Assembly: GCA_024641015.1 (NCBI GenBank)
Contig: JAHEDU010000002.1
Location: 6,007 to 61,256, forward strand
Length of the DNA stretch: 55,250 bases
Source of the DNA: Micrococcales bacterium
Lineage (GTDB): Bacteria > Actinomycetota > Actinomycetes > Actinomycetales > Microbacteriaceae
Reading direction: 5' to 3'
A program made the translations under genes and the position numbers. Each line of letters starts with the position of its first letter. The stretch's first letter is position 1. Below the pieces are notes generated by a model. That model saw only the letters and a list, made by a program, of their open reading frames with translations, made no database searches and had not been told where the DNA came from. Positions 20,602 through 30,103 of this stretch are shown piece after piece.

Positions 20602-21474
20602 ATGGCCGCACATATTGCAGGAGCTCCCATTTCGTGGGGAGTGTGTGAAGTTCCCGGCTGGGGATTTCAGATGGACCGCGACCGCGTCCTCACCGAAATG
20701 GTGTCGCTCGGGTACACGGCCGTTGAGTTCGGCCCCCTCGGATTCCTCCCCGTCGAGGCAGAAGGTCGCGTCGCCGTCCTCGCCGAGCACGGCTTGAAGT
20801 CGGTCGGCGGATTCGTTCCCGTCGTCCTTCACGACCCGGGCCACGACCCCGAGCCCGAGATCCGCGCCGAGCTCGACGTGTTCAAGGCAGCAGGTGCGTC
20901 AACCATGGTTCTCGCCGCGAGCACTGGCCAGGACGGTTATGACTCGCGCCCCGAGCTGGACGCCGAGGGATGGGCGACCATGTTCGCGAACCTCGACAAG
21001 CTCGAGAAGGTTGCCGCCGAATACGGAGTCCTTGCCGTGATTCACCCGCACGTGGGAACGATGGTCGAGACCGGTGACGACGTCGAGAAGGTTCTCGCCG
21101 GTTCGGGAATCGGGTTCTGCCTCGACACGGGCCACATGATGATCGGTGGCGCCGACCCCGTCGAGTTCGCGCGCAAGCACGCCGACCGCATCAAGCACGT
21201 CCACGCCAAGGACGTCAACGAGTCTGTTGCAGACCTCGTCCGCGACGGGTCAAAGACGTACATCGAGGCCGTCGCCTCTGGACTGTACGCACCGCTCGGT
21301 CAGGGAGACGTCGACATCAAGACGATCGTCGACTCGCTCGAAGCTGTCGGATACAAGGGTTGGTACGTCCTCGAGCAGGACACGATCGTGTCGTCCGCTC
21401 CCGCCGAGGGAACCGGCCCGATTGATGACGCGCGCGCGAGCGTGACGTACCTGCGTTCGCTGCTCGGCGAATAA
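20602..21474 (+). CDS. iolE: TIM-barrel sugar isomerase/dehydratase, probable inosose dehydratase
   Basis: GAPISWGVCEVPGWGFQMDRDRVLTEMVSLGYTAVEFGPLGFLP; HPHVGTMVET; GWYVLEQDTIV. Confidence 0.85.
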   Translation: MAAHIAGAPISWGVCEVPGWGFQMDRDRVLTEMVSLGYTAVEFGPLGFLPVEAEGRVAVLAEHGLKSVGGFVPVVLHDPGHDPEPEIRAELDVFKAAGASTMVLAASTGQDGYDSRPELDAEGWATMFANLDKLEKVAAEYGVLAVIHPHVGTMVETGDDVEKVLAGSGIGFCLDTGHMMIGGADPVEFARKHADRIKHVHAKDVNESVADLVRDGSKTYIEAVASGLYAPLGQGDVDIKTIVDSLEAVGYKGWYVLEQDTIVSSAPAEGTGPIDDARASVTYLRSLLGE

Positions 21475-21484
21475 ACGCGTTAAC

Positions 21485-21520
21485 GTCGAAGGCCCCGAGG
21501 ACAACCTCAGGGCCTTCGAC
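21485..21520. terminator. Bidirectional terminator between iolE and iolG
   Basis: GTCGAAGGCCCcGAGG-ACAA-CCTCaGGGCCTTCGAC, 11-bp plus 4-bp stem between convergent genes. Confidence 0.85.
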
Positions 21521-21532
21521 TTTGTATATGGA

Positions 21533-22540
21533 CTACAGAACGCCGTCTACCGAGACGACCTTGCCGGTACGAGCCGACTCTGTCGCCGCATCGGCGAGGA
21601 TGAGGGCGGCACGGCCGTCATCGAACGTCGGGTTGTAGTTCTTGCCGTCACGAATTCCATCAAGGAACAGCGCGAGTTCACGGCGGTACGACACGGCGTA
21701 GCGAACGAGAAAGTTGTCGATGAGCGGTTCGGCGGCATCGGTGTGCTTGGCCGACGCGTGCTTGACCATCGTGGCGGTGACATTGTCGGCCCACAGCGAG
21801 CCCTCGTCGCCGAACGCCTCGAGGCGCTGGTCGTAACCGTATGCACAGTGGCGCGAGTTGACGATGGTGACGAGTTCGCCTCCGCGACCGCGAAGAACGA
21901 CGTTGACCGAGTCGTAGTCGTTCTCGGCCTTGATGTCGTCGCTGAACATGTTGGCGCCCGCGGCGAAGACGTCGACGATGTCGGGGACGAAGTTGCGGGC
22001 CATGTCGAAGTCGTGAATCGTCATGTCACGGAAAATTCCACCCGACACGGCGATGTACGCGCGGGGTGCGGGACCCGGGTCGCGCGACAGGATGACAACC
22101 TGCTCGAGCTTGCCGACCTCGCCCGCGGCGACGCGGTTCTTGATCGACTCGAACTGGGGGTCGAAACGGCGGTTGAAGCCGATTCCGATGTGGACGTTCG
22201 CGGCGTTCGCCTTGTCGCGCAGCTTCTCAACCTTGGCGATGTCCAGGTCAATCGGCTTCTCGCAGAGGACGTGGATTCCCGCGTCGATCGCGCGGTCGAT
22301 CATGTCGAGGTGCGTTGCGGTCGGTGCAGCAACGACGATGACGTCAACGTCACCCGCGGTGAACACCTCTTCCGGGTCCGTCGTGACCTTGCCCCCAAAT
22401 TCAGCGGCGAGCTTTTCGGCTCCCTCGATGAACGGGTCACAAATCCAGGCGAGCTCCGCTCCCTTGGTGTCCGAGATGCTGCCGGCGTGGACCTGGCCGA
22501 TGCGGCCGGATCCGATGAGTCCAATCTTGAAGTCGCTCAC
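21533..22540 (-). CDS. iolG: Inositol 2-dehydrogenase-like Gfo/Idh/MocA oxidoreductase
   Basis: GTG start VSDFKIGLIGSGRIGQVHAGSI; CEKPIDLD; GIGFNRRFDPQF; RDMTIHDFDMARNF. Confidence 0.9.
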   Translation of the reverse strand: MSDFKIGLIGSGRIGQVHAGSISDTKGAELAWICDPFIEGAEKLAAEFGGKVTTDPEEVFTAGDVDVIVVAAPTATHLDMIDRAIDAGIHVLCEKPIDLDIAKVEKLRDKANAANVHIGIGFNRRFDPQFESIKNRVAAGEVGKLEQVVILSRDPGPAPRAYIAVSGGIFRDMTIHDFDMARNFVPDIVDVFAAGANMFSDDIKAENDYDSVNVVLRGRGGELVTIVNSRHCAYGYDQRLEAFGDEGSLWADNVTATMVKHASAKHTDAAEPLIDNFLVRYAVSYRRELALFLDGIRDGKNYNPTFDDGRAALILADAATESARTGKVVSVDGVL

Positions 22541-22563
22541 GACTGTCCTTTCCTGTGGTTTTC

Positions 22564-24462
22564 CTAACCGAGCAGCGGGCGCTGCTTGGCGATGGCTTTC
22601 TCGTACGCGGCACGAGCCTGTTGTGTTGACGGCACCGTCGAAACAGCGGCGACGGGAACATCCCACCAACCTTCGCCACTCGGCGAATACAGCAACGGGT
22701 CTGAGTTGATGTGGATGAGCGTCGCGCGCGGGTTCGCCTTCGCGGTCTTCACCGCAGCGGACAGGTCAGCGATTGCGTTCGGAGTCGTGTCGATTCGGAT
22801 GACGTCCATTCCGAGCGACTCGGCGTTCGTCGCGAGGTCAATCGGCAAGCGGTCACCCGTGCTGAACGTGTTCGCCGACTTGTCGTGAGTGCGGTACAGA
22901 GTTCCGTATCGCTGGGAACCGAGGTCCTCGGACAGGTGGCCAATCGATGCGTAACCGTGGTTCTGGATAAGAACGACGATGAACTTGATGCCCTCGGCCA
23001 CCGCGGAAACGATTTCCGAATTGAGCATGAGGTACGAACCATCGCCGACCATGACGACCGAGTCACGCGTGGTGTCCGCACGAGCCACACCGATACCACC
23101 GGCGATCTCGTATCCCATCGTCGAGAAGGCATATTCGACGTGGTACCCGAGCGGGTCACGCACGCGCCACAACTTGTGGAGGTCACCGGGCAGGGATCCG
23201 GCCGCACACACCAAAACGTCACGCGGGTCCGTCGCCGCCTGAACCGCACCGATGATTTCCGTCTGTGACGGCAAGTCGCGCTTCTGGTCGACAAAAGCAG
23301 CGTCGACGACCGAGTGCCACTCGGCAAGGTCCTTCGCATACGACTGCTGGTACCCGCCGTCGACCGTGTACCCGTCGAGCAAGTCGATGAGTTCCGTGAT
23401 GCTCTCACGAGCATCACCGACAACCGCATGAGTCGAACCGTGCTTGAACGCATCGAACGACGCAACGTTGATGTTGACGAACGTCACGTCTTTGTTTTGG
23501 AAAGCCGAACGACTCGCCGTGGTGAAGTCGGAATAGCGTGTGCCGATTCCGATGACGACATCGGCGTCGTGAGCGGCACGGTTTGCGGCGAACGTTCCCG
23601 TCGCTCCGACCGACCCCAAGTATTGCGGGTGATCCCAATTGAGCGACCCGACACCGGCCTGCGAAGCGCCAACGGGAATCCCCGTCTTCTCGACAAGAGC
23701 ACGAAGTGCGTCATGGGCGTTCGAATAGACCACACCACCACCCGCAACGATGAGGGGTTTCTTCGCTGCGCGAATCGTCTTCGCCGCCGCTTCGAGAGCA
23801 CTTCGTTCCGCACGCGGGCGACGAATGTGCCACTCGCGATCCGCCAACCACTCAAGCGGAACATCGATGACCTCTGCCTGGACGTCCTCGGGGACACAGA
23901 CGGTTACCGCACCGGTTTCGACCGGGTCGGTCAGCACGCGCATTGCGGACAGCATCGCTGAGAAAACCTGTTCGGGGCGCTGAATGCGGTCGAAGAATCG
24001 CGAGAGCGGCTTGAACGCGTCGTTCACCGTGAGGCTCGCGTCGTGCGGCATTTCCAGCTGCTGGAGCACGGGGTCGGGTGCGCGGTTGGCGAACGTATCC
24101 GACGGAAGCAACAGGACAGGAAGTCGATTGGTCGTCGCGACGGCGGCACCGGTGAGCATGTTGGTTGCACCGGGCCCGACCGATGCTGCATTCGCATAGG
24201 TTGACATGCGACGAGTCATTCGCGCGTATGCGATCGATTCGTGCACCATGCCCTGCTCGTTACGCGCCTGGTGGTACGGCATCAGCTCGGGTTCGTCGAT
24301 CGAGTACTGCAACAGGGCCTGGCCGATACCCGCAACGTTTCCATGACCGAAGATTCCGTAGGTACCCGCAATCGTGCGCACGCGAACATCGCCATCGACG
24401 GTGTACTGGTGGCCGAGGAACTCGATGATTGCCTGACCGACGGTCATACGTTTCGTTGCCAT
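22564..24462 (-). CDS. iolD: 3D-(3,5/4)-trihydroxycyclohexane-1,2-dione acylhydrolase
   Basis: ThDP-dependent enzyme; MTVGQAIIEFLGHQYTVDGDVRVRTIAGTYGIFGHGNVAGIGQAL; MVGDGSYLMLNSEIVSAV. Confidence 0.96.
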   Translation of the reverse strand: MATKRMTVGQAIIEFLGHQYTVDGDVRVRTIAGTYGIFGHGNVAGIGQALLQYSIDEPELMPYHQARNEQGMVHESIAYARMTRRMSTYANAASVGPGATNMLTGAAVATTNRLPVLLLPSDTFANRAPDPVLQQLEMPHDASLTVNDAFKPLSRFFDRIQRPEQVFSAMLSAMRVLTDPVETGAVTVCVPEDVQAEVIDVPLEWLADREWHIRRPRAERSALEAAAKTIRAAKKPLIVAGGGVVYSNAHDALRALVEKTGIPVGASQAGVGSLNWDHPQYLGSVGATGTFAANRAAHDADVVIGIGTRYSDFTTASRSAFQNKDVTFVNINVASFDAFKHGSTHAVVGDARESITELIDLLDGYTVDGGYQQSYAKDLAEWHSVVDAAFVDQKRDLPSQTEIIGAVQAATDPRDVLVCAAGSLPGDLHKLWRVRDPLGYHVEYAFSTMGYEIAGGIGVARADTTRDSVVMVGDGSYLMLNSEIVSAVAEGIKFIVVLIQNHGYASIGHLSEDLGSQRYGTLYRTHDKSANTFSTGDRLPIDLATNAESLGMDVIRIDTTPNAIADLSAAVKTAKANPRATLIHINSDPLLYSPSGEGWWDVPVAAVSTVPSTQQARAAYEKAIAKQRPLLG

Positions 24463-24475
24463 GATTGTCCTTCGA

Positions 24476-25363
24476 TTACTCGGCGGTATAGGGAAGTCGG
24501 GGGTCAACGGACTGGTTGTCCCATGTCGAACGAACCCACGCTTGCGCGGGCTCGTCGGCGATGAGCCACGTTCGGTCGGGGTCGGGGCCAGCCATGACGT
24601 TCAAGTAATAGAGGTCGAAGCCCGGGCCGGCAACGGCGGGTCCGTGCCAACCATGTGGAACGAGAACCACATCGCCCGTGTGAACTTCGGCCAGGGTGTC
24701 AATCGGACCGGCGTCCGACGCGGTGGTCTGAATGAACCCGAATGGCTCGGCCGAATCCGGTGCGTGAGTACCCCGCTCGACGGCAGCCTCGAAGTAATAG
24801 ATCTCTTCCAAATTCGACTCGACGCCGGGACGGAATTCGTCGTGCTTGTGTCGCGGATACGACGACCAGTTGCCGCCCGGCGTAATCACCTCGACGACGA
24901 TGAAGCGGTCCGCGTCGAGCGCCTCGGGGCGACCGAAGTTGTGAACCTGGCGGCTCGCGTTTCCAGCACCGCGGAATTCAATCGGCACCTCGGCAGCGGG
25001 GATGAACTGAATCGGCTTCGCCACGGTTGTCGGCGCACTCGCGATGGCGATGCGGGCGCCCGGCGAGGCCGTGACGGTCAGTGAGGTGTTGGTCGGCACG
25101 TACAGCGTGTCCGTCGGACCGTGGAACGGGCTGGGCCGACCGGCGAGCTCGAACGTTTCGTCGCCAACCGTCACCACACAGGATCCGCTCAGCGGAACAA
25201 CGATTCGCTCCTCATTCGCAGCCGGTAGTTGGTGGACAGTCCCGTTCGTCGCATCAACGATGTACAAACCCGTGTGCTTCCAGCCGGGGATGCGTGAATC
25301 GACGACGGATTCGAACCCGTCGCGCGTCAGCGACCCGAGCGGGAAAACCCATTCGTTCGTCAT
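24476..25363 (-). CDS. iolB: 5-deoxy-glucuronate isomerase
   Basis: RFIVVEVITPGGNWSSYPRHKHDE; VVLVPHGWHGPAVAGPGFDLYYLNVMAGP. Confidence 0.96.
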   Translation of the reverse strand: MTNEWVFPLGSLTRDGFESVVDSRIPGWKHTGLYIVDATNGTVHQLPAANEERIVVPLSGSCVVTVGDETFELAGRPSPFHGPTDTLYVPTNTSLTVTASPGARIAIASAPTTVAKPIQFIPAAEVPIEFRGAGNASRQVHNFGRPEALDADRFIVVEVITPGGNWSSYPRHKHDEFRPGVESNLEEIYYFEAAVERGTHAPDSAEPFGFIQTTASDAGPIDTLAEVHTGDVVLVPHGWHGPAVAGPGFDLYYLNVMAGPDPDRTWLIADEPAQAWVRSTWDNQSVDPRLPYTAE

Positions 25364-25389
25364 CGTTTCTCCGTTGAAGTGAAAGGTTC

Positions 25390-25421
25390 CGCGCCGTGAC
25401 CCCACCACAGGCCACGGCGCG
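25390..25421 (-). terminator. Intercistronic hairpin between iolA/mmsA and iolB
   Basis: CGCGCCGTG...CACGGCGCG 9-bp stem, 14-nt loop. Confidence 0.5.
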
Positions 25422-25427
25422 AAGTCG

Positions 25428-26921
25428 TTAGTTTTGCGGGAACCCGAGGTTTATGCCGCCGTGGCTGGGGTCGAGCCAGCGCGACGTCATCGTCTTTTCC
25501 TGGGTGAAGAAGTTGAAGCCGTACATTCCGTGCGCCTTCGAGTCGCCGAAGAGCGACGCCTTCCAGCCGCCAAACGAGTAGTACGCGACCGGCACGGGGA
25601 TCGGCACGTTGATGCCGATCATGCCAACTTGAACTTCGTTCTGGAAGCGACGAGCGGCTCCGCCGTCGTTCGTGAAGATAGCGGTTCCGTTTCCGTAAGC
25701 GCCGTTGTTGATGAGCTCAACGCCCTCGTCGAACGTCTTGACACGAACGATGGACAGAACAGGACCGAAGATCTCTTCGGTGTAAACCTTCGACGAGGTC
25801 GGAACCTGGTCGATGAGGGTGGGCCCGAGCCAGTATCCGTTCGGGTCACCATCGACCTCGATGCCACGGCCGTCGACGACCACCTTGGCACCATCGGCAA
25901 TCGCGATGTCGATGTACGACGCGACCTTGTCGCGGTGCTGTTCGGTCACGAGCGGTCCCATGTCGCACGAACGACGACCGTCACCGATCTTCAGCCCGCG
26001 CATGCGGTCGACAATCTTCTCAATCAGCGAGTCGGCAACGGGCTCGACAGCGACGACGACCGAGATGGCCATGCATCGCTCACCGGCTGAACCGAAACCG
26101 GCGTTGATCGCCGAGTCGGCGACGAGGTCAAGGTCGGCGTCGGGAAGGACCAACATGTGGTTCTTCGCCCCGCCGAGAGCCTGAACGCGCTTGCCGTGCT
26201 TGGCGCCCGTCTCGTAGACGTACTGTGCAATCGGAGTCGAACCGACGAACGAGATCGCGTGAACGCGAGGGTCGGTGAGTAGTCCGTCGACGGATTCCTT
26301 GTCACCGTTGAGGACCGTGAAGACGCCGTCGGGAAGTCCCGCTTCCTTCCACAGTTCGGCGAGCCAGATCGCGGCCGACGGGTCCTTCTCAGAAGGCTTG
26401 AGGACGACCGAGTTTCCGGCAGCGATGGCGATCGGGAAGAACCACATCGGCACCATCGCGGGGAAGTTGAAGGGCGAGATGATTCCGACAACGCCGAGTG
26501 GCTGGCGGGTCGAGTACACATCGACGCCGGTCGAGACGTTCTCACTGAACGATCCCTTGAGAAGGTGTGTCATGCCACACGCGAACTCGACGACCTCCTG
26601 GCCGCGCGAGATCTCACCGAGCGCGTCGGACAACACCTTGCCGTGCTCGGACGTGAGGATCTCGGCGAGCTCGCCCTTCTTGGCGTTGAGGAGCTCGCGG
26701 AAGGTGAAGATGATCGACTGACGACGAGCGAGCGACAGGTCACGCCACGCGGGGAAGGCAGCGTGCGCAGAAGCGATTGCCTTCTCGATGTCGGCCTGGT
26801 TCGCGAGGACGACGCGCTTGGTCTCTTGGCCAAGAGCCGGGTCGTAAACGGGGGCGGTGCGGTCGGTCGTACCGAGGTCGCGCTTGCCGTCGATCCAGTG
26901 GGGAACAGTGGTGTTCGTCAT
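25428..26921 (-). CDS. mmsA: CoA-acylating methylmalonate-semialdehyde dehydrogenase
   Basis: Aldehyde dehydrogenase; FSFGGWKASLFGDSKAHGMYGFNFFTQEKTMTSRW; GGAKNHMLVLPDADLD; ORF extends upstream but ATG at 26921 is the likely start. Confidence 0.95.
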   Translation of the reverse strand: MTNTTVPHWIDGKRDLGTTDRTAPVYDPALGQETKRVVLANQADIEKAIASAHAAFPAWRDLSLARRQSIIFTFRELLNAKKGELAEILTSEHGKVLSDALGEISRGQEVVEFACGMTHLLKGSFSENVSTGVDVYSTRQPLGVVGIISPFNFPAMVPMWFFPIAIAAGNSVVLKPSEKDPSAAIWLAELWKEAGLPDGVFTVLNGDKESVDGLLTDPRVHAISFVGSTPIAQYVYETGAKHGKRVQALGGAKNHMLVLPDADLDLVADSAINAGFGSAGERCMAISVVVAVEPVADSLIEKIVDRMRGLKIGDGRRSCDMGPLVTEQHRDKVASYIDIAIADGAKVVVDGRGIEVDGDPNGYWLGPTLIDQVPTSSKVYTEEIFGPVLSIVRVKTFDEGVELINNGAYGNGTAIFTNDGGAARRFQNEVQVGMIGINVPIPVPVAYYSFGGWKASLFGDSKAHGMYGFNFFTQEKTMTSRWLDPSHGGINLGFPQN

Positions 26922-26940
26922 GGTTTTCCTTTGTGTGTGA

Positions 26941-27819
26941 CTATCCGTGAACAAGTGTGGCAGCGGTGTCGACGGCCTTCGCGACGTCACCGTGGTGGGG
27001 GTAGAGCATCGAGCGACCGACGACGAGTCCGCGGACGCCAGGCAGCGACAGTGCGTTACCCCACTCCTCGACGAGCTCATCTTCCTTTTCACCCGGGTCT
27101 CCTCCGAGCAGAAGTGTTGGAAGTGTCGTCGACGCCATGACTCGAGCCATGTCGGGGACAACCGGAATCTTGAGCCACGAGTACGCGCTCGAATTTCCGA
27201 GACCGGCGGCAATCGCCATCGACAGGATGACCTGGTCGGTCGTCAGGTTGTTCCTGATCGACCCGTCAACCCATTCGCTCATGAACGGCTCGAGCATGAT
27301 GGGGATGCCCAGTTCGGCCGCTTCGCTCACTGCGAACGCGGTCGACTCGAGAGTGTCGGCAGTTCCGTTGTCTTTGAGGTTGATGCGGATGAGATTCTTT
27401 GCGAAGTCGAGACCGTCGCGGTCGATCGACGGCATGTCGTACCCCGTGTAGCGGTCGTCCATCTCGAACGATGCCCCACGAAGTCCGCCCCGGTTCATCG
27501 AGCCGACAACGATCTTGTTGTCGAGAAGTCCGAGAAGGGCGAGGTCGTCGATTATGTCGGGGGTGCCGAGGACACCGTCCACGCCCGGTCGCGACAGTGC
27601 AATGGCGAGGTTGGTGAGGAGTTCGTAGCGGTCCGCCATGGCGGTCGGGTTGCCGTTGACGGCGAGCGCCCCGCGCGCAGGGTGGTCGGCGGCGACGATC
27701 ATCAGTCGCCCGTCGCCCGCCAGCAACTCGCGGTGCTGACGGTTCTTGTACACCTCGGCGAGACGGCCCGGGTTGGTCGCCCGGGTCTCGCGAAGCTTGT
27801 CGAAGTCCAGCTGGACCAT
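26941..27819 (-). CDS. Cgl0159-like (beta/alpha)8-fold protein, aldolase-like, inositol-cluster associated
   Basis: MIVAADHPARGALAVNGNPTAMADRYELL; TLLLGGDPGEKEDELVEEWGNALSLPGVRGLVVGRSMLYPHHGDVAKAV; between iolC and mmsA. Confidence 0.82.
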   Translation of the reverse strand: MVQLDFDKLRETRATNPGRLAEVYKNRQHRELLAGDGRLMIVAADHPARGALAVNGNPTAMADRYELLTNLAIALSRPGVDGVLGTPDIIDDLALLGLLDNKIVVGSMNRGGLRGASFEMDDRYTGYDMPSIDRDGLDFAKNLIRINLKDNGTADTLESTAFAVSEAAELGIPIMLEPFMSEWVDGSIRNNLTTDQVILSMAIAAGLGNSSAYSWLKIPVVPDMARVMASTTLPTLLLGGDPGEKEDELVEEWGNALSLPGVRGLVVGRSMLYPHHGDVAKAVDTAATLVHG

Positions 27820-28766
27820 TAGGCGATCTCCTTCAGGATGGCGTCGACCTCTTCTGTGGTCGGCATTGCCGTTGAACATTCGAGGCGTGATGCAACGATC
27901 GCACCGGCCACGTTGGCAAAACGAAGAATGTGTTCGAGCTCCCAGCCCTGCGAGAGCCCGTAGCAGAGCGCCCCACCGAACGAGTCGCCCGCACCGAGTC
28001 CGTTGATGACGTCGACGAAGTACGGGGGGACCTCGACGGAGGAGTCCTTTGTCTTCGCCAGCACGCCCTTGGGTCCCTGCTTGACGATGGCGAGTTCGAT
28101 GCCGCGTTCAAGGAGTGCGTCCGCAGCGCGGTGCGGTTCCGTCTCGCCGACGGCGACCTCGCACTCTTCCTTGTTGCCGACCGCGACGGTCACCTTGCCG
28201 AGCGCCTTCTCGACTTCGCGCGTCGCGAGTTCGGGCGAATCCCAGAACATCGTGCGGTAGTCAAGGTCAAGAATCGTGAGCGGCTTGCGCCCGCGGGCAT
28301 CCCACGCGACGTGGTGCGCCTCGCGCGAAGGCTCTTGGCTGAGTCCCGTGACTGTCGACCAGTAGATGGTCGCGTCGCGAATCGCGTCGAGGTCGAGCTC
28401 GCTCGCCTTGATTTCGAGGTCGGGCGCTTTGGGCTCGCGGTAGAAGTAGAGCGGGAAGTCGTCCGGCGGGTAGATCTCGCAGAAGACGACAGGGGTGTTG
28501 AGCCCGGCGACGCCCGACACGAATTCGTCGGAAACGCCGAGTCGGACGAGTTCGTTGTGGATGAACTTTCCGAACGGGTCGTTGCCGGTGCGCGTGATGA
28601 CCGCGGAGTTGAGGCCGTGGCGTGCGGCCGCGACGGCGACGTTTGTTGCGCTTCCGCCGAGGAACTTGCCGAATGTTTCGACGTCCTCGAGGCCCACGCC
28701 CACCTGAAGCGGATAGATGTCTACGCCGACACGACCGATCGTGATGACGTCGTAGTGCTTCGACAT
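27819..28766 (-). CDS. iolC: 5-dehydro-2-deoxygluconokinase
   Basis: PfkB family; YDVITIGRVGVDIYPLQVGVGLEDVETFGKFLGGSATNVAVAAARHG; NGLGAGDSFGGALCYGL. Confidence 0.96.
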   Translation of the reverse strand: MSKHYDVITIGRVGVDIYPLQVGVGLEDVETFGKFLGGSATNVAVAAARHGLNSAVITRTGNDPFGKFIHNELVRLGVSDEFVSGVAGLNTPVVFCEIYPPDDFPLYFYREPKAPDLEIKASELDLDAIRDATIYWSTVTGLSQEPSREAHHVAWDARGRKPLTILDLDYRTMFWDSPELATREVEKALGKVTVAVGNKEECEVAVGETEPHRAADALLERGIELAIVKQGPKGVLAKTKDSSVEVPPYFVDVINGLGAGDSFGGALCYGLSQGWELEHILRFANVAGAIVASRLECSTAMPTTEEVDAILKEIA

Positions 28767-28815
28767 GGTGGTGGCCTTTCTGCGGTGCAGGGTAAGTCTA
28801 AGACTATGTTAGGAC

Positions 28816-28826
28816 ATATTGACAAT
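28816..28826. promoter_or_regulatory. Candidate regulator-binding motif upstream of iolC
   Basis: ATATTGACAAT (reverse complement ATTGTCAATAT), adjacent to the IR TATGTtaggACATA. Confidence 0.4.
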
Positions 28827-28897
28827 GGCGCGCAACCCCCGTTTCGCCTCGGTCGAAAATCAGGTTTGGTGTCGGTGGTGACTGTCAGACTGTGGTC

Positions 28898-30103
28898 ATG
28901 GAACTCGTTTACCTTCTCGTCGGCCTGATCGCCGGTGCCGCCCTCGGTTGGTTTGTCGCGAAATCGCGCACCAACAACTCTGAATCGGGCGAACTTCGTG
29001 GCGAAAACGCCCAGTTGCTTCAGCGCATCGCCGACAAAGACGCCCAGATCGTGGCGCTGGAAAAGAAACTCGGCATCGACGCCGACCTCAAAGAACAGGA
29101 AAACCGGGTCATCACTCTGTTGACTCCCGTCAAGGACAGCCTGGAAACGATGCAGTCACGCATCGAACGAATGGAACGCGAACGCACCGAACAGTTCGGC
29201 ACCGCGACCGAAGCCTTCCGCAACGTGAAGACGGACACGGAATTGCTCCGCTCCGCAACCGAACAGCTCAACCGCGCGCTGACGAACACGAACAAGCGCG
29301 GGCACTGGGGCGAAATCCAGTTGGAACGCTTCGTCGAAGCGGCGGGACTCAGCCCGTACATCGACTTCGAGGTCCAGAAGAAGCTCAGCGGAATCGACGA
29401 CGACAAGCGCCCTGACATGGTGATCAACCTGCCGGACGGCAAGCACATCATCATCGACGCCAAGGTCCCGTTGACCGACTACCTCAAGGCTTGCGATCTT
29501 CGCGACCAGGGCCATAACGGCGCGGACCTGTTCAAGGCACACGCCAGTGCCGTCAAGGGTCACATCGACGCGCTGTCCAAGCGCGAATACTGGACCCGCG
29601 TTGGCGCATCGGCTGACTACGTTCTGTTGTTCATGCCCAGCGACGCGGTCCTCCAAGAAGCGCTGACCGCGAACCCCGACCTGTTCGACTACGCCCTCAA
29701 GAACAACGTCGCGTTGGTGTCGCCGGTCAGCCTTTTCACGACGCTCAAGGCGGTCGCGTACACGTGGAAGGCGTACGAACAGACCCAGGAAGTGAAGCAG
29801 GTCCTCAAGCTCGGCAAGGAAATACACGAACGCATCGGTGTCGTGGTCGGTCACATCAACAAGCTGGGCAACAGCCTCACGACGACGGTGAAGAACTTCA
29901 ACGCGTTCATCGGGTCGTTCGAATCCCGCGTACTCGTGTCTGCACGTCGATTCCCCGGTTTCGACGCTTCCAAACTTGAGATCACCGACGAGATCGCGGA
30001 AGGCCCCAGCCAGGTCGTCGCCGTCGAACTTGACGGGTCGGATTTAGCGGAACTTCCCCCAGCGTCCACAATGGACACTGATGGGGACGACGACTCGAAG
30101 TAA
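28898..30103 (+). CDS. rmuC: DNA recombination protein RmuC
   Basis: NKRGHWGEIQLERFVEAAGL; KHIIIDAKVPLTDYL; FMPSDAVLQEAL. Confidence 0.95.
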   Translation: MELVYLLVGLIAGAALGWFVAKSRTNNSESGELRGENAQLLQRIADKDAQIVALEKKLGIDADLKEQENRVITLLTPVKDSLETMQSRIERMERERTEQFGTATEAFRNVKTDTELLRSATEQLNRALTNTNKRGHWGEIQLERFVEAAGLSPYIDFEVQKKLSGIDDDKRPDMVINLPDGKHIIIDAKVPLTDYLKACDLRDQGHNGADLFKAHASAVKGHIDALSKREYWTRVGASADYVLLFMPSDAVLQEALTANPDLFDYALKNNVALVSPVSLFTTLKAVAYTWKAYEQTQEVKQVLKLGKEIHERIGVVVGHINKLGNSLTTTVKNFNAFIGSFESRVLVSARRFPGFDASKLEITDEIAEGPSQVVAVELDGSDLAELPPASTMDTDGDDDSK

